Below, one piece after another: positions 1 through 9,503 of a stretch of 64,000 nucleotides of DNA. Origin of the DNA: Pontibacter sp. E15-1 (lineage in GTDB: Bacteria; Bacteroidota; Bacteroidia; Cytophagales; Hymenobacteraceae); contig NZ_JAKVIR010000011.1 of assembly GCF_022601975.1 (NCBI RefSeq), positions 1 to 64,000 on the forward strand, given 5' to 3'. Both the position numbers and the translations under genes were made by a program. The number at the start of each line of letters is the position of its first letter. Positions within the stretch are counted from its first letter, which is position 1. Below the pieces are notes generated by a model, which was given only the letters and a program-made list of their open reading frames with translations, had not been told where the DNA came from and ran no database searches.

Positions 1-74
1 CTGCTAAAGGTGCTTGGCTTCTTGTTAGCCAACCATTTTTCTTTTTACCTTTAGAGCCTACCACACAACTTGAG

Positions 75-1199
75 TTATACGTAGTTATTCAGCATTACTG
101 GCATAACCAGCATGAGCACATTCTCGCTGTCCTCGCTCACAATCGGCATAAGTAAGCCTGCGCGGTTTGGTGTAGACAGCTCAAACGTGATCTCGTCTGA
201 ATCGATATTGTTTAGCATTTCCATCAGGAACTTGGCGTTAAACCCGATCTCCATGTCCTCGCCTTCATACTGGCAGGCAAGGCGCTCATTTGCCTCATTC
301 GAGAAATCAAGGTCTTCGGCCGAAACCTGTAGCTCAGATCCGTTTAGCTTGAGGCGGATCTGGTGCGTGGTCTTGTTAGAATATATAGAGATGCGCTTTA
401 CGGAGCTCAATAGGTCCTGACGGTCAATCACCAGTTTGTTGGGGTTCTGCACCGGTATCACGTTCTCATAATCCGGGTATCTTTCGTCAATCAAGCGGCA
501 GATCATTCGGATATTATCAAAAGTAAAGAAGGCGTTGGATTGGTTAAACTCCATGCGCACTTCGGTGGCCTCGGAAGGAAGCGTGGACTTAAGTAAGGTA
601 AACGCCTTGCGAGGTATGATCAGAGAAGCCTCCTGCGCCGTGCCCACGTCGGTGCGGCGATAACGGAGCAAGCGGTGCCCGTCGGTGGCGACAAACGTCA
701 CATTATCTGAGCGTAGCTGCACGAAAATACCTGTCATGGCCGGACGAAGCTCGTCGGTGCTTACCGCGAAAATCGTCTTGTTGATTGCCCTGGCCAGAAC
801 GTTGGAGGGTATGGTTATGGCGTTTGCGCCCTGTACAACTGGTACCCGCGGAAAATCAGTGGCGTTCTCACCGGACAGTTTGTAACGGCCGTTCGAAGAA
901 CTGATTTCAATGGTATAGGTCTCCTCGTCGATGGTGAAGGTCACCGGCTGATCCGGCAGGTTCTTCAGCGTTTCGAGCAGAATCTTAGCGGGAGCGGCGA
1001 TACGGCCATTCTCCTTCGCCTCCACGGCCAGCTCCGTGATCATGGATGTCTCCAGATCACTGGCTGTGATGGTGAGCGTTCCGTTGTTTATCTCAAACAG
1101 AAAATTCTCAAGGATTGGCACCACCGGATTATTAGTTACCACGCCGTTTATGCTGGAAAGCTGCTTCAGGAGAGCAGAAGAAGAGACGATGAATTTCAT
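75..1199 (-). CDS. dnaN: DNA polymerase III beta sliding clamp
   Basis: Ring-shaped processivity clamp that tethers DNA polymerase III and other repair enzymes to DNA. The 374-residue length is normal for the family, and the protein begins MKFIVSSSALLKQL and ends in the typical hydrophobic VMPVMLNNYV tail. Three repeated clamp folds are expected, and the segment ATDGHRLLRYR near residue 170 is a family hallmark. It stands alone downstream of gldG on the same strand, not beside dnaA. A TAnnTTTG -7 element lies about 26 bases ahead of the start codon, so it probably has its own promoter. Identification is confident. Confidence 0.97.
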   Translation of the reverse strand: MKFIVSSSALLKQLSSINGVVTNNPVVPILENFLFEINNGTLTITASDLETSMITELAVEAKENGRIAAPAKILLETLKNLPDQPVTFTIDEETYTIEISSSNGRYKLSGENATDFPRVPVVQGANAITIPSNVLARAINKTIFAVSTDELRPAMTGIFVQLRSDNVTFVATDGHRLLRYRRTDVGTAQEASLIIPRKAFTLLKSTLPSEATEVRMEFNQSNAFFTFDNIRMICRLIDERYPDYENVIPVQNPNKLVIDRQDLLSSVKRISIYSNKTTHQIRLKLNGSELQVSAEDLDFSNEANERLACQYEGEDMEIGFNAKFLMEMLNNIDSDEITFELSTPNRAGLLMPIVSEDSENVLMLVMPVMLNNYV

Positions 1200-1224
1200 T
1201 ATTTTACCTATAATGTTATTAGGA

Positions 1225-1232
1225 CAAAGTTA
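1225..1232 (-). promoter_or_regulatory. -7 promoter element of dnaN
   Basis: The minus strand reads TAACTTTG, an exact match to the Bacteroidota sigma-A -7 consensus TAnnTTTG, placed 26 bases upstream of the dnaN ATG. The -33 element is not obvious. Confidence 0.6.
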
Positions 1233-1306
1233 TAAATATTTCGCATTTCTCCTATCCCTTTCGCCACTCCTTTTTGCTGTCAGGTTGTAGCAGAGGCGTA
1301 TAAAAT

Positions 1307-3007
1307 TTAAAAGCGCTCGTATTTGCGTTTGCGCAGGTAAAAGCGCGCCACGCCAAACAGGCCGAGCACCAAAATGGGGGCCACCAGGTTGAGCAGTTGC
1401 CAGTAGGTCTTTTCCTCTTTTACCCTCACTTTATCCAGAGGGCGCAACTGGATTTCTTTGCTGCGCACGTTGATTAGCCCTTTCGCGTCGAGCAGGTAAT
1501 GGATCGTGTTCAGGGCCAGCTCCCGGTTTGCAAACGTGATGTTGTTGTAGCGATCGAAGCCTAGCGCATAGGCTTGCCCCGTGCGGGGGTTGATTTCGTT
1601 ACGGACCAGGTCACCATCTGAGAACACGGCAACTTTTGTCACTGCCCCCTCCCCTCTCACCTGTTGTTCCTGCGCTCCCTGCGGCGCCCTGCGGTTTTTA
1701 AAGAGAGACGTAAACTTACCCTCCAGCAGATAGCCTACAGGCTGCGGCCCCGCCCTGAAAAGCTCGGGGTTCACTTCCATCCGAGCCTCCTCCAGCGTAA
1801 CCGGCACCGGAGGCTGCAGCACCCTGGAATAGGCAGAGGTATAAACCAGTGGGGTCTTGCGTATGCCATCGGCCTTCACGGTGTCTATCGTGCCCACGAA
1901 CCTGGTATAAACAGCGTCCAGGTTGCGCGTTACGGGGTGCTTGCTGAAGTTATTGAGCAGCGGATAGAATCGCCAGTTGATCATCTCTGTTTGCGGTCTG
2001 TCACCCAGATAACCCGTCACCATGGGTATAAACCCAGAGTTCAGGTCCATTACCAACGTTGGGTTCAGGCGCACGCCATACCGGAACAGCAGGTCATCCA
2101 GATTCAGGTTATAAGGAATGGCAAACATACCCCCTGCCGCCGCACTGTCCATGTTCGCGTTCATGGCATCCACAAAAAAGACCGCCTTGCCGCCGTTCAT
2201 GATAAACTGGTCGATTTTATACTTGTCCAGCTCGGTAAACTGGGAGGTCGGCTTGGCCACGATAATCAGGTCCAGCCCTTTCAAGGTCGGTATCTCCGAG
2301 AGTTCTCCTCGTGCCACACGGTAATACTCTTGCAGCGAGCCAAGCAGGTCGGTCACCTGCTGCATTTCCAGTTCGCCCTGCCCCGTGATGTAGCCGATGA
2401 CCTTGTTCCCCTGAAAGGCTGTTTTCCGAATGGCTGAGGCCAGTTCATACTCTATACCCTCCACCGACTGGTTCAGGCGCTGATCAGGGGAGGCGGACAG
2501 GTTGCCCTTGAGCAGGTTCACAGCCGTCTCCTTGCCCTTGTAGCGCACCACCGCCCCCGGGAAAACCAGCCGCTCGACCTGCTTGCCCTCTTCAGTGGCC
2601 TTCACGTTGGTGGGGATGATTCCTTTTTTCGCCAGGGAGGCGATGTACTCATTGCGCTGGGTTTTGTCTGTTATCGCGTTGGGGTCGATAAAGTTATAGC
2701 GCAGGTTTCCGCCGGAGTAGATGCGGAACTCATCCAGGGTCTCGCGCACGGACTGCTGCAAGCGCTTGAAGCCCGCCGGAAAGTCGCCCTCTAGGTATAC
2801 GTCCACCACCACTTCCTCCTGCAGGTTTCCGAGCATCTGTTTGGTTACGGGAGCAATGGTATAGCGCTTGTCGGCCGTCAGGTCTATCCGGAAGAAGGCT
2901 GCGCCTGCCAGCGCGTTCAGCAGGATAATTGCCGCTACCCACGACACGAACCGCAGTATGTCGCTTTTGCTTTTGGATTTTTGCTGCACTGTCGTTACCG
3001 TTACCAT
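1307..3007 (-). CDS. gldG: Gliding-motility ABC transporter auxiliary protein GldG
   Basis: Component of the GldA-GldF-GldG ABC transporter linked to gliding motility in Bacteroidota; its transported substrate is unknown. The 566-residue protein has one transmembrane helix near residues 18-40 (VSWVAAIILLNALAGAAFF), a long periplasmic region with the ABC-type auxiliary fold (GYITGQGELEMQQV, then IVAKPTSQFTELDKYKIDQF), and a second helix near the C terminus before RKRKYERF. The start overlaps the end of gldF by 7 bases, which indicates translational coupling. No gliding phenotype can be inferred, since the transporter also occurs in non-gliding Cytophagales. Confidence 0.93.
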   Translation of the reverse strand: MVTVTTVQQKSKSKSDILRFVSWVAAIILLNALAGAAFFRIDLTADKRYTIAPVTKQMLGNLQEEVVVDVYLEGDFPAGFKRLQQSVRETLDEFRIYSGGNLRYNFIDPNAITDKTQRNEYIASLAKKGIIPTNVKATEEGKQVERLVFPGAVVRYKGKETAVNLLKGNLSASPDQRLNQSVEGIEYELASAIRKTAFQGNKVIGYITGQGELEMQQVTDLLGSLQEYYRVARGELSEIPTLKGLDLIIVAKPTSQFTELDKYKIDQFIMNGGKAVFFVDAMNANMDSAAAGGMFAIPYNLNLDDLLFRYGVRLNPTLVMDLNSGFIPMVTGYLGDRPQTEMINWRFYPLLNNFSKHPVTRNLDAVYTRFVGTIDTVKADGIRKTPLVYTSAYSRVLQPPVPVTLEEARMEVNPELFRAGPQPVGYLLEGKFTSLFKNRRAPQGAQEQQVRGEGAVTKVAVFSDGDLVRNEINPRTGQAYALGFDRYNNITFANRELALNTIHYLLDAKGLINVRSKEIQLRPLDKVRVKEEKTYWQLLNLVAPILVLGLFGVARFYLRKRKYERF

Positions 3008-3738
3008 TTTCTACTTTTCAGGACAAGTTTGGTGGCCAATAGCATGACGGCAATCACACTCAGGAAATAAAGAATATCGCGGGAGTCGAGGAGGCCTTTG
3101 CTGATGGCGGCATAGTGGTATGAAATCCCCAATTGGCTTACCGTGTAGCTATACCTCCCCCAGAAGGGTATAGAGGCGATGAGGTCGAAGCCGGTATAGA
3201 TGATGTAACTCAGGAAAACCGCCAGCACAAACGAGATGATCTGATTGTCTGAGACGGACGAGGCGAAAACCCCAATCGCGGCAAACACACCTGCCAGAAA
3301 AACGAGGCCGATGTAGGAACCGAACACCGCAGCCGAGTCGATGTTGCCGGGCGGGTTGCCCAACTGATAAATGGCCCAATAATACAGCAGCGTGGGCAGC
3401 AGCGCGAAGATGGCCAGCAAGAGAGCAGCGAAGTACTTTCCCAGTATAAGGTGCATGTCTGTCAGGGGCTTCGTCAGCAGCAGCTCAATAGTTCCTTCGC
3501 GTTTTTCCTCGGCAAACATGCGCATCGTGATGGCCGGTATGAGGAAAAGGAACAACCAGGGAGCCATGCTGAAAAGCGTTTGCATATCGGCGAAGCCATA
3601 CTCCAGCACACTGCTTTCCGGGAACACCCACATGAACATTCCGATGGCCACCAGAAAAACCGTGATGACGATGTAGGCGATGAGCGAATTTAAAAAGCTG
3701 TTGAATTCCTTTCTTAAAATGGAGAGCATTGATTTCAA
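3001..3738 (-). CDS. gldF: Gliding-motility ABC transporter permease GldF
   Basis: ABC-2 type inner-membrane permease that partners GldA (ATPase) and GldG. The 245 residues hold about six hydrophobic helices and the ABC-2 signature region MRMFAEEKREGTIELLLTKP near residues 72-91, just after the second helix. Length and order (gldF followed by gldG) match other Bacteroidota. It lies 98 bases downstream of gldA on the same strand, so gldA-gldF-gldG are probably co-transcribed. Confidence 0.95.
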   Translation of the reverse strand: MKSMLSILRKEFNSFLNSLIAYIVITVFLVAIGMFMWVFPESSVLEYGFADMQTLFSMAPWLFLFLIPAITMRMFAEEKREGTIELLLTKPLTDMHLILGKYFAALLLAIFALLPTLLYYWAIYQLGNPPGNIDSAAVFGSYIGLVFLAGVFAAIGVFASSVSDNQIISFVLAVFLSYIIYTGFDLIASIPFWGRYSYTVSQLGISYHYAAISKGLLDSRDILYFLSVIAVMLLATKLVLKSRKW

Positions 3739-3836
3739 CTTAAAAACTATGCATTAGAAGTTAAAATGGAAGTACTGAACTCCGTAAGTCCTTTGCCTCT
3801 ACTCAACTTTTCTAATCTTTAATTTTGAATTTCTGA

Positions 3837-4748
3837 TTACTTAGTCAATTGCTGGAATATCTTCTCCAGGGAGTTTTCCTCCTGGCGCAGCCCCACCAAG
3901 GGCCAGTTTTGCTCTGCCGCAATCCGGAAAACGCTGGAGCGGATGTCTGCCGCCTGCTCCGAGGTAATGCGGTAGGTATGGCCCTGCGCCTGATCGACGC
4001 GCAACACGCCGGGAATGCGTTGCAACAGCTCCGTTTCTACGGACTGCTCAAATTCCACCAATGTCACTTTCTCCTGCTTATTCCCTTCCTGCAGGCTGGC
4101 CACGTCGCTGTCGGCCACCAGTTTCCCCCGGTTGATGATCACGACCCGGTCGCAGATGGCGGCCACCTCCTGCATGATGTGGGTAGAGAAGATGACGGTT
4201 TTGTTCTGCCCGATTCGTTTGATGAGCGCGCGTATCTCCACGATCTGGTTTGGGTCCAGCCCGGTTGTGGGTTCATCCAGAATCAGTACCTGCGGATCAT
4301 GCACCAGGGCCTGGGCCAACCCCACCCGCTGGCGGTAGCCTTTCGACAATGCCCCGATCTTTTTGCCCTGCTCCAGCGTGAGCCCACACAGGTCCACCAT
4401 CTCCTGCACACGGTCTCTGCCGCGTCGTCCTTTCAGACCGTAGATGGACGCAACAAACTGCAGGTACTCGTGCACATACATGTCGAGGTACAGCGGGTTG
4501 TGTTCCGGCAGGTAGCCCACGATGCGGCGCACGGCCATCGGGTCCTGAACCACGTCGTGCCCATTCACCAGTATGGTGCCGGCACTCGGCGGCAGGTAGC
4601 AGGTGGCAATCTTCATGGTGGTGGATTTGCCGGCACCGTTAGGCCCCAGGAAACCCACGATTTGCCCTTGCTCCACCGTAAACGAAACATCGTCCACGGC
4701 ATGCTGTGTCCCATATATCTTAGAAAGATGCTTTACTTCGACCGACAA
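3837..4748 (-). CDS. gldA: Gliding-motility ABC transporter ATPase GldA
   Basis: Cytoplasmic ATPase subunit that powers the GldFG permease. The 303-residue protein shows Walker A GPNGAGKST near residue 35, the ABC signature LSKGYRQRVGLAQAL, Walker B VLILDEPTTGLDPNQ and the H-loop STHIMQEV. The reading frame is closed by a TAA four codons upstream and no ATG precedes Walker A, so the start is almost certainly the TTG at 4748 (minus strand TTGTCGGTCGAA). The C-terminal 80 residues form the accessory domain common to ABC-2 exporters. First gene of the gldA-F-G unit. Confidence 0.95.
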   Translation of the reverse strand: MSVEVKHLSKIYGTQHAVDDVSFTVEQGQIVGFLGPNGAGKSTTMKIATCYLPPSAGTILVNGHDVVQDPMAVRRIVGYLPEHNPLYLDMYVHEYLQFVASIYGLKGRRGRDRVQEMVDLCGLTLEQGKKIGALSKGYRQRVGLAQALVHDPQVLILDEPTTGLDPNQIVEIRALIKRIGQNKTVIFSTHIMQEVAAICDRVVIINRGKLVADSDVASLQEGNKQEKVTLVEFEQSVETELLQRIPGVLRVDQAQGHTYRITSEQAADIRSSVFRIAAEQNWPLVGLRQEENSLEKIFQQLTK

Positions 4749-4921
4749 ATCAATACATTAAATGAGCCTCTATTCAAATTAAATCCTACAGGTGGGGTAT
4801 GGCTGCGCAAAAACGGCAGTACAGTATACCATCCCGCTCTGCGCTGTAGCAACACCTCCGTGTGCACTTCGTAACGGCGCAATCGGACGTGCAAAGCTAC
4901 AAAAGCCGTTCCACTCTTACG

Positions 4922-5626
4922 CTATTGCTGCCGCTTCCCTTTCGGCATGAGCGGCCTCACTTCAATGTCCACGTGGTGGTAATTGGGGTGCGACTGCAGC
5001 ACATGCAGAATGGTGGAGGCGATGTCTTCGGGGCGCATCATGTTGTCGCTCACCGTCACGCTGTCGATGTTATCGAAGAAATTGGTTTTGACTGAGCCGG
5101 GGTAGATGCAGGTCACTTTTATACCGTACTCGCGCACTTCCTTATACAGTGAGTGGGATATGCCGCGTACCGCATGCTTGGTGCCGCAGTAGCCCGACAT
5201 CTGCTCGATACCGGTAGTGCCGGCGATGGAGGAGATATTGATAATGTGCCCTTCCTCAGCCGCTTTCATACCCGGAATCACGAGGCGAGAACTATAAAAG
5301 ACGCCGTGCACGTTGGTGTCGAACATAAGCTGCCAGTCCTCCACCGACATTTCGTCCAGTTTACCGGTCACGCCCAGCCCTGCGTTGTTCACCAGCACCG
5401 CCACCGATCCACCGAAATGGCTGACCGTACGCTCATATGCCTGTTGCACCTCCTGGTGGTTGCGCACATCGCAGGCAACAAAGTGAAAGTTGGCGTGCGC
5501 TACCTCGGGGGCTGTCCTCCCCCACCCGGCTACCTTCATGCCTTGCGCTAAAAGAAGCTCCACGGTGGCAAGGCCAATGCCTTTGCTCACGCCTGTCACC
5601 ACGGCTATTTTATTTGCTATTTCCAT
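4922..5626 (-). CDS. SDR family oxidoreductase
   Basis: Short-chain dehydrogenase/reductase of 234 residues with an N-terminal Rossmann fold. TGVSKGIG near residue 12 is the cofactor motif, NNAG sits near residue 84, and the catalytic Ser (ISSIAG) and YCGTK (YxxxK) are intact, so it should be active. The C terminus is basic (MPKGKRQQ). The substrate cannot be read from sequence. It lies next to another SDR on the same strand, 76 bases downstream of it, so the two may be co-transcribed. Confidence 0.85.
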   Translation of the reverse strand: MEIANKIAVVTGVSKGIGLATVELLLAQGMKVAGWGRTAPEVAHANFHFVACDVRNHQEVQQAYERTVSHFGGSVAVLVNNAGLGVTGKLDEMSVEDWQLMFDTNVHGVFYSSRLVIPGMKAAEEGHIINISSIAGTTGIEQMSGYCGTKHAVRGISHSLYKEVREYGIKVTCIYPGSVKTNFFDNIDSVTVSDNMMRPEDIASTILHVLQSHPNYHHVDIEVRPLMPKGKRQQ

Positions 5627-5702
5627 CTGTCTTAAAATCTTTGGGTTGGATATAAATCAGAGCAAGTTTAGGTTTCGCTTTCGAAAATCTAAATGTGTGT
5701 GC

Positions 5703-6410
5703 TCACAGGTCACCTAACTGGGGCCGGATCAGGAGCTCTTCCACTACGCTGTTCTCAGACAAGGCATAGGCGTTAAACATGGCCATCGCCACGTCCTCAG
5801 GCTTGATGAACCGTTCCGGAGGTAGGTCCACCCCATCCCAGCTGGCCGTAAGTGTGGCCCCAGGCAAGATAGCCGTGACGCGCACGTTATGCTCCTTCAG
5901 CTCCTCGCGGAGCACCTTGGTCATGCCGTAGAGCGCAAACTTAGAGATACAGTATGAGCCGCCATTGATGTATGGGGTGATGCTGGCCGTAGAACACAGC
6001 GTAAAAATGTGGCCGGAGCGGCGCTTGATCATGTCTGGCACAAGGCCTTTGGTGAGAAAATAAGCGCTGTACAAGTTTGTCTGAATCATGTATGGCAGGG
6101 CCTCCTCATCTTCTTCGGTTATCTTGCCGGGTATAAAAAGGCCGCTGTTATTCACCAGCACGTCCACGCGCACGTTCAACTCCCGCACGTAACCCAGAAA
6201 CAGCTTGAGCGACTTCCTGTCACTTAGATCCGTCTCCCGGTAAAATACTTTCGAGAAAGTGTAGGCTTGTTCTATCTCCAGCTTTAACTTTTGTAAGTCC
6301 TTTTCGTTTCGGGAACAGGTGATGATATGATACCCCTCTTTGGCAAACTGCTCGATTACGGCTCTGCCGATTCCTTTGGTACCGCCTGTCACCAAAATGT
6401 ATTTTTGCAT
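5703..6410 (-). CDS. SDR family oxidoreductase
   Basis: A 235-residue short-chain dehydrogenase with TGGTKGIG cofactor motif near residue 7, NNSG near residue 88 and a catalytic S...YCISK set. It resembles the sepiapterin-reductase/3-oxoacyl-ACP-reductase-like SDRs annotated generically in Bacteroidota; the substrate is unknown. It is divergent from mlaE, sharing a roughly 110-base intergenic region. Only similar in fold to the downstream SDR, so the pair need not be a recent duplication. Confidence 0.85.
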   Translation of the reverse strand: MQKYILVTGGTKGIGRAVIEQFAKEGYHIITCSRNEKDLQKLKLEIEQAYTFSKVFYRETDLSDRKSLKLFLGYVRELNVRVDVLVNNSGLFIPGKITEEDEEALPYMIQTNLYSAYFLTKGLVPDMIKRRSGHIFTLCSTASITPYINGGSYCISKFALYGMTKVLREELKEHNVRVTAILPGATLTASWDGVDLPPERFIKPEDVAMAMFNAYALSENSVVEELLIRPQLGDL

Positions 6411-6467
6411 AGCTATGTAAGGCTTTATATGTTTTCCTATTTTAAACGTAATATAGGTATTAAACAG

Positions 6468-6475
6468 TATTTTTG
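6468..6475 (+). promoter_or_regulatory. -7 promoter element of mlaE-mlaF
   Basis: TATTTTTG matches the Bacteroidota -7 consensus TAnnTTTG and lies 48 bases ahead of the mlaE ATG, in the intergenic region shared with the divergent SDR gene. Confidence 0.55.
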
Positions 6476-6522
6476 CGCATCATCCTGCACAAACGCATGA
6501 TTAAACAGCTTCTAAAACCCCT

Positions 6523-7254
6523 ATGCTGCAACATTTCGGAAAGTATTTACTCTTTATGTCGAGCCTCTTCACGCGCAGTGAGTCGCCCCGCATTATTTTC
6601 AGAAGAACAATCGACGAGGCCATCCTGATTGGCATCAACTCCATTTTCATTGTAGCTATTGTCAGCACCTTTATTGGGGCCGTAACCTGTGTGCAGGTGG
6701 CTTATAACCTGAACAATGCCTTTATACCACGCTCCACCATTGGCTTTATGGTCCGTGAGATGACGATCCTGGAACTGGCGCCAACCATTACCTCTATCGT
6801 GCTTGCCGGTAAGGTAGGCTCCAGCATTGCGGGCGGGCTTGGCACAATGCAGATCACCGAGCAGGTGGATGCCCTCGAGGTAATGGGTATAAACTCTGCC
6901 TCCTATCTGGTGCTGCCGAAAGTGATCGCCGCCCTGCTCATGTTCCCGCTGCTGGTGATCCTGGCCATGTTCCTGTCCATTGCGGGCGGTTACCTGGCGG
7001 GCACCTTATCTGGCGCCCTGACCGCTCAGGAGTATATAACAGGTATCCGTGAGGATTTCATCTCGTACAACATCGTGTTCGCCCTGATCAAGTCTGTCGT
7101 GTTTGCGTTCCTCATCTCCTCCATTTCCTCTTTTAGGGGATATTTTACCTCGGGCGGAGCATTGGAAGTGGGTGCGGCCAGCACGACTGCGGTTACAAAC
7201 GGCGTGATCGCAGTTCTGATCGCTGACTTTATCTTAGCGCAGTTGCTGCTCTGA
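6523..7254 (+). CDS. mlaE: MlaE family lipid ABC transporter permease
   Basis: Inner-membrane permease of the MlaE/TrgD/Ttg2B family, which moves phospholipids between inner and outer membrane to keep outer-membrane asymmetry. The 243 residues carry several hydrophobic helices and the family signature region around EMTILELAPTITSIVLAGKVG (residues about 80-100) followed by GTMQITEQVDALEVMGI. The ATPase partner starts 16 bases after the stop. No MlaD (MCE) subunit lies in the window, although it often follows these two genes. Confidence 0.93.
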   Translation: MLQHFGKYLLFMSSLFTRSESPRIIFRRTIDEAILIGINSIFIVAIVSTFIGAVTCVQVAYNLNNAFIPRSTIGFMVREMTILELAPTITSIVLAGKVGSSIAGGLGTMQITEQVDALEVMGINSASYLVLPKVIAALLMFPLLVILAMFLSIAGGYLAGTLSGALTAQEYITGIREDFISYNIVFALIKSVVFAFLISSISSFRGYFTSGGALEVGAASTTAVTNGVIAVLIADFILAQLLL

Positions 7255-7270
7255 GCCAGATTTTTCAATT

Positions 7271-8071
7271 ATGATAGAAATACACAACATACATAAGAGT
7301 TTCAATGGCGTGAAGGTGCTGGATGGCATCAGCGGCGTGTTTGAAACCGGGAAAACAAACCTATTATTGGGGGCCAGCGGCACAGGCAAAAGCGTTTTGC
7401 TCAAGTGCATTGTTGGCCTGGTAAAGCCCGATATCGGGAGCGTAACCTTCGACGGCACTTACTTTACCAACAACAAGCTGGACATCCGGCAGGAAATCCG
7501 CCGTAAAATTGGCATGCTGTTCCAGGGCGCGGCCCTCTTCGACTCGATGACGGTAGAGGAGAACGTCGCGTTTCCGTTGAAAATGCTGACCCCAGACGTT
7601 TCCAGGAGCGATCGCATGGACCGGGTGAACTTTTGCCTGAACCGCGTTGGGCTAGAAAACGCCAACAAAAAAATGCCCTCCGAAATTAGCGGCGGTATGA
7701 AAAAGCGGGTGGGCATTGCGCGCGCTATCGCAACAGACTGTACCTACCTTTTCTGTGATGAGCCAAATTCCGGTCTCGACCCGCTTACCTCACTCAAAAT
7801 AGATGAACTGATCAAGGAGATTACCCAGGAATTCAACATCACTACCATCATCGTAACCCACGACATGAACTCGGTAATGGAGATAGGCGACAACATCATG
7901 TTCCTCTACCAGGGCAAAAAGCTGTGGGAAGGCACCAGCGACACCATTATGGATTCAGACGTAAAGGAACTTCAGGAGTTCATTTTTGCAAACCGCCTGA
8001 TGCGGGACGCCAAAAAAGTGGAGGAAAGCGAAGAAAGCCACGAGCCTGCTACATCGCCTGTAAAACCTTAG
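7271..8071 (+). CDS. mlaF: MlaF-type lipid ABC transporter ATPase
   Basis: ATP-binding subunit that drives the MlaE permease. The 266 residues contain Walker A GASGTGKS near residue 34, Q-loop MLFQGAALFDS, signature SGGMKKRVGIARAI and Walker B YLFCDEPNSGLDP. The C-terminal tail after RLMRDAKK is acidic and low-complexity (VEESEESHEPATSP). It forms a two-gene operon with mlaE and is followed at once by a very long bidirectional hairpin. Confidence 0.93.
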   Translation: MIEIHNIHKSFNGVKVLDGISGVFETGKTNLLLGASGTGKSVLLKCIVGLVKPDIGSVTFDGTYFTNNKLDIRQEIRRKIGMLFQGAALFDSMTVEENVAFPLKMLTPDVSRSDRMDRVNFCLNRVGLENANKKMPSEISGGMKKRVGIARAIATDCTYLFCDEPNSGLDPLTSLKIDELIKEITQEFNITTIIVTHDMNSVMEIGDNIMFLYQGKKLWEGTSDTIMDSDVKELQEFIFANRLMRDAKKVEESEESHEPATSPVKP

Positions 8072-8078
8072 AACTTAT

Positions 8079-8144
8079 TTCATACCCCCATCACACAGAA
8101 GGCCCGGCTATAGCAGCCGGGCCTTCTGTGTGATGGGGGTATGA
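8079..8144. terminator. Long bidirectional terminator hairpin
   Basis: An inverted repeat with arms of about 31 bases and a loop of a few bases (loop around ATAGCA) lies between convergent mlaF and nupC. It contains the GC core GGCCCGGCT/AGCCGGGCC. It lacks a clear T-run on either side but is placed to end both transcripts. Confidence 0.75.
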
Positions 8145-8164
8145 AATGTATAAGCTAGCTTACC

Positions 8165-9469
8165 TTATACCGCGTACAGCATCCCCGCGAGTGTTGCGGT
8201 CATCATACAGGCCAGAGAGGCTCCCAGCAGCGCCAGGAAGCCAAGCTTAGAGAGATTGCCCTGCTGGCTTGGTGCCATACTGCCAATGCCCCCGATCTGG
8301 ATAGCGATGGAACTGAAGTTGGAGAAACCGCAAAGCGCATACGTTGCCATTACGATAGACTTGGGCCCCAGGCTGCCAGCGGCTTTCATCTCAGCAAGGT
8401 CAAGGTAAGCCACAAACTCGTTGATGGCTGTTTTCTGGCCAAGCAAGCTTCCAACCTGCAGCGTGTCTACCCAGGGCACGCCCATGATAAAGGCAAACAC
8501 CCGGAAAATCTGGCCCAGGATATACTGCAGCGAGAAGCCATGAAAGCTGCCGCCTGTGCTGGTTACCACCCACTCGTTAAGGCCAGTCCATACCCCGATC
8601 ATATCGGTGAGCAGGTAGTTGACGAGGGCGATGACCGCGATGAAGGCCAGCAGCATCCCGCCCACATTGGCCGCCAGCTTTAAGCCATCTGCGGCACCTC
8701 TCGACAAAGCGTCAATCAGGTTTACCCCTAGCTGCTCTTCGTTCATCTCCAGCTTGGTGGTGATATGCTCGGGATTCGTTTCCGGCACAAGTATCTTGGC
8801 CAGCACAATCCCGGCAGGGGCGTTCATGATGGAAGCCGTCAGCAAGTGAGCCGCGAAAACCGCCTTTTGGGCCGGGTCATCACCCCCCAAAAAAGATACG
8901 TAGGCAGCCAATACCCCTCCTGCAAGCGTTGCCATGCCGCCAGTCATGAGGCACATCAGCTCGGAGCGCGTCATGCGCCCGATAAAAGGGCGCACCAAGA
9001 GAGGAGCCTCGGTTTGCCCCAGAAAAATGTTGCCCGCGGCAGACAAGCTTTCGGCACCTGATAGGCGCATGCCTTTAGACATTACCCAGGCAATGCCGAA
9101 TACAATTTTCTGAAGGATGCCCAGGTAGTATAACCCCGATGATACGGTGGAAAAGAAGATGATGGTAGGTAGAACCGAGAAGGCGAAAATAAAGCCCAGG
9201 CCGGCGTTATCGGAAGGGTTAGCCAGGTTGCCAAATAGAAACTGCGCCCCTGCCTGCGAAAAATCAAGGAATGTCACGAACCCGCGGCTGACGGTGGCAA
9301 AGCCGTCTGCCACCAGCGGCACCTGCGTTACAAGCACGCCAAACAAAGCCTGAAGGAAAACACCGAAGCCGACAAGCTTCCAATCTATAAGTTTTTTATT
9401 TTTTGAAAACAGGAACGCAATAGCCAGCAGGACGAGCAGACCAATCACTCCTCTTAAAATTTCATACAT
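8165..9469 (-). CDS. nupC: NupC-type concentrative nucleoside transporter
   Basis: Inner-membrane, ion-coupled nucleoside importer of the CNT family. The 434-residue protein has many hydrophobic helices. Family landmarks are GQTEAPLLVRPF near residue 150, MTGGMATLAGGVLAAYV near residue 175, and the C-terminal half containing ATYALCGFSNFSSIAIQIGG. Single-gene unit bounded by two strong hairpins. A TAnnTTTG element lies 20 bases upstream of the start, implying a very short leader. Confidence 0.92.
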   Translation of the reverse strand: MYEILRGVIGLLVLLAIAFLFSKNKKLIDWKLVGFGVFLQALFGVLVTQVPLVADGFATVSRGFVTFLDFSQAGAQFLFGNLANPSDNAGLGFIFAFSVLPTIIFFSTVSSGLYYLGILQKIVFGIAWVMSKGMRLSGAESLSAAGNIFLGQTEAPLLVRPFIGRMTRSELMCLMTGGMATLAGGVLAAYVSFLGGDDPAQKAVFAAHLLTASIMNAPAGIVLAKILVPETNPEHITTKLEMNEEQLGVNLIDALSRGAADGLKLAANVGGMLLAFIAVIALVNYLLTDMIGVWTGLNEWVVTSTGGSFHGFSLQYILGQIFRVFAFIMGVPWVDTLQVGSLLGQKTAINEFVAYLDLAEMKAAGSLGPKSIVMATYALCGFSNFSSIAIQIGGIGSMAPSQQGNLSKLGFLALLGASLACMMTATLAGMLYAV

Positions 9470-9488
9470 GCTAAGGGGAAAAATTTGC

Positions 9489-9496
9489 CAAAAGTA
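9489..9496 (-). promoter_or_regulatory. -7 promoter element of nupC
   Basis: Minus strand TACTTTTG matches TAnnTTTG, 20 bases before the nupC ATG. The upstream promoter half would fall inside the adjacent 61-base hairpin. Confidence 0.5.
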
Positions 9497-9503
9497 GAGT
9501 TTA

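Noticed and set aside
1..74. tRNA-like or riboswitch structure at the window start
   Set aside because: Only a six-base stem (TTGGCT/AGCCAA) is visible; no cloverleaf or known aptamer.
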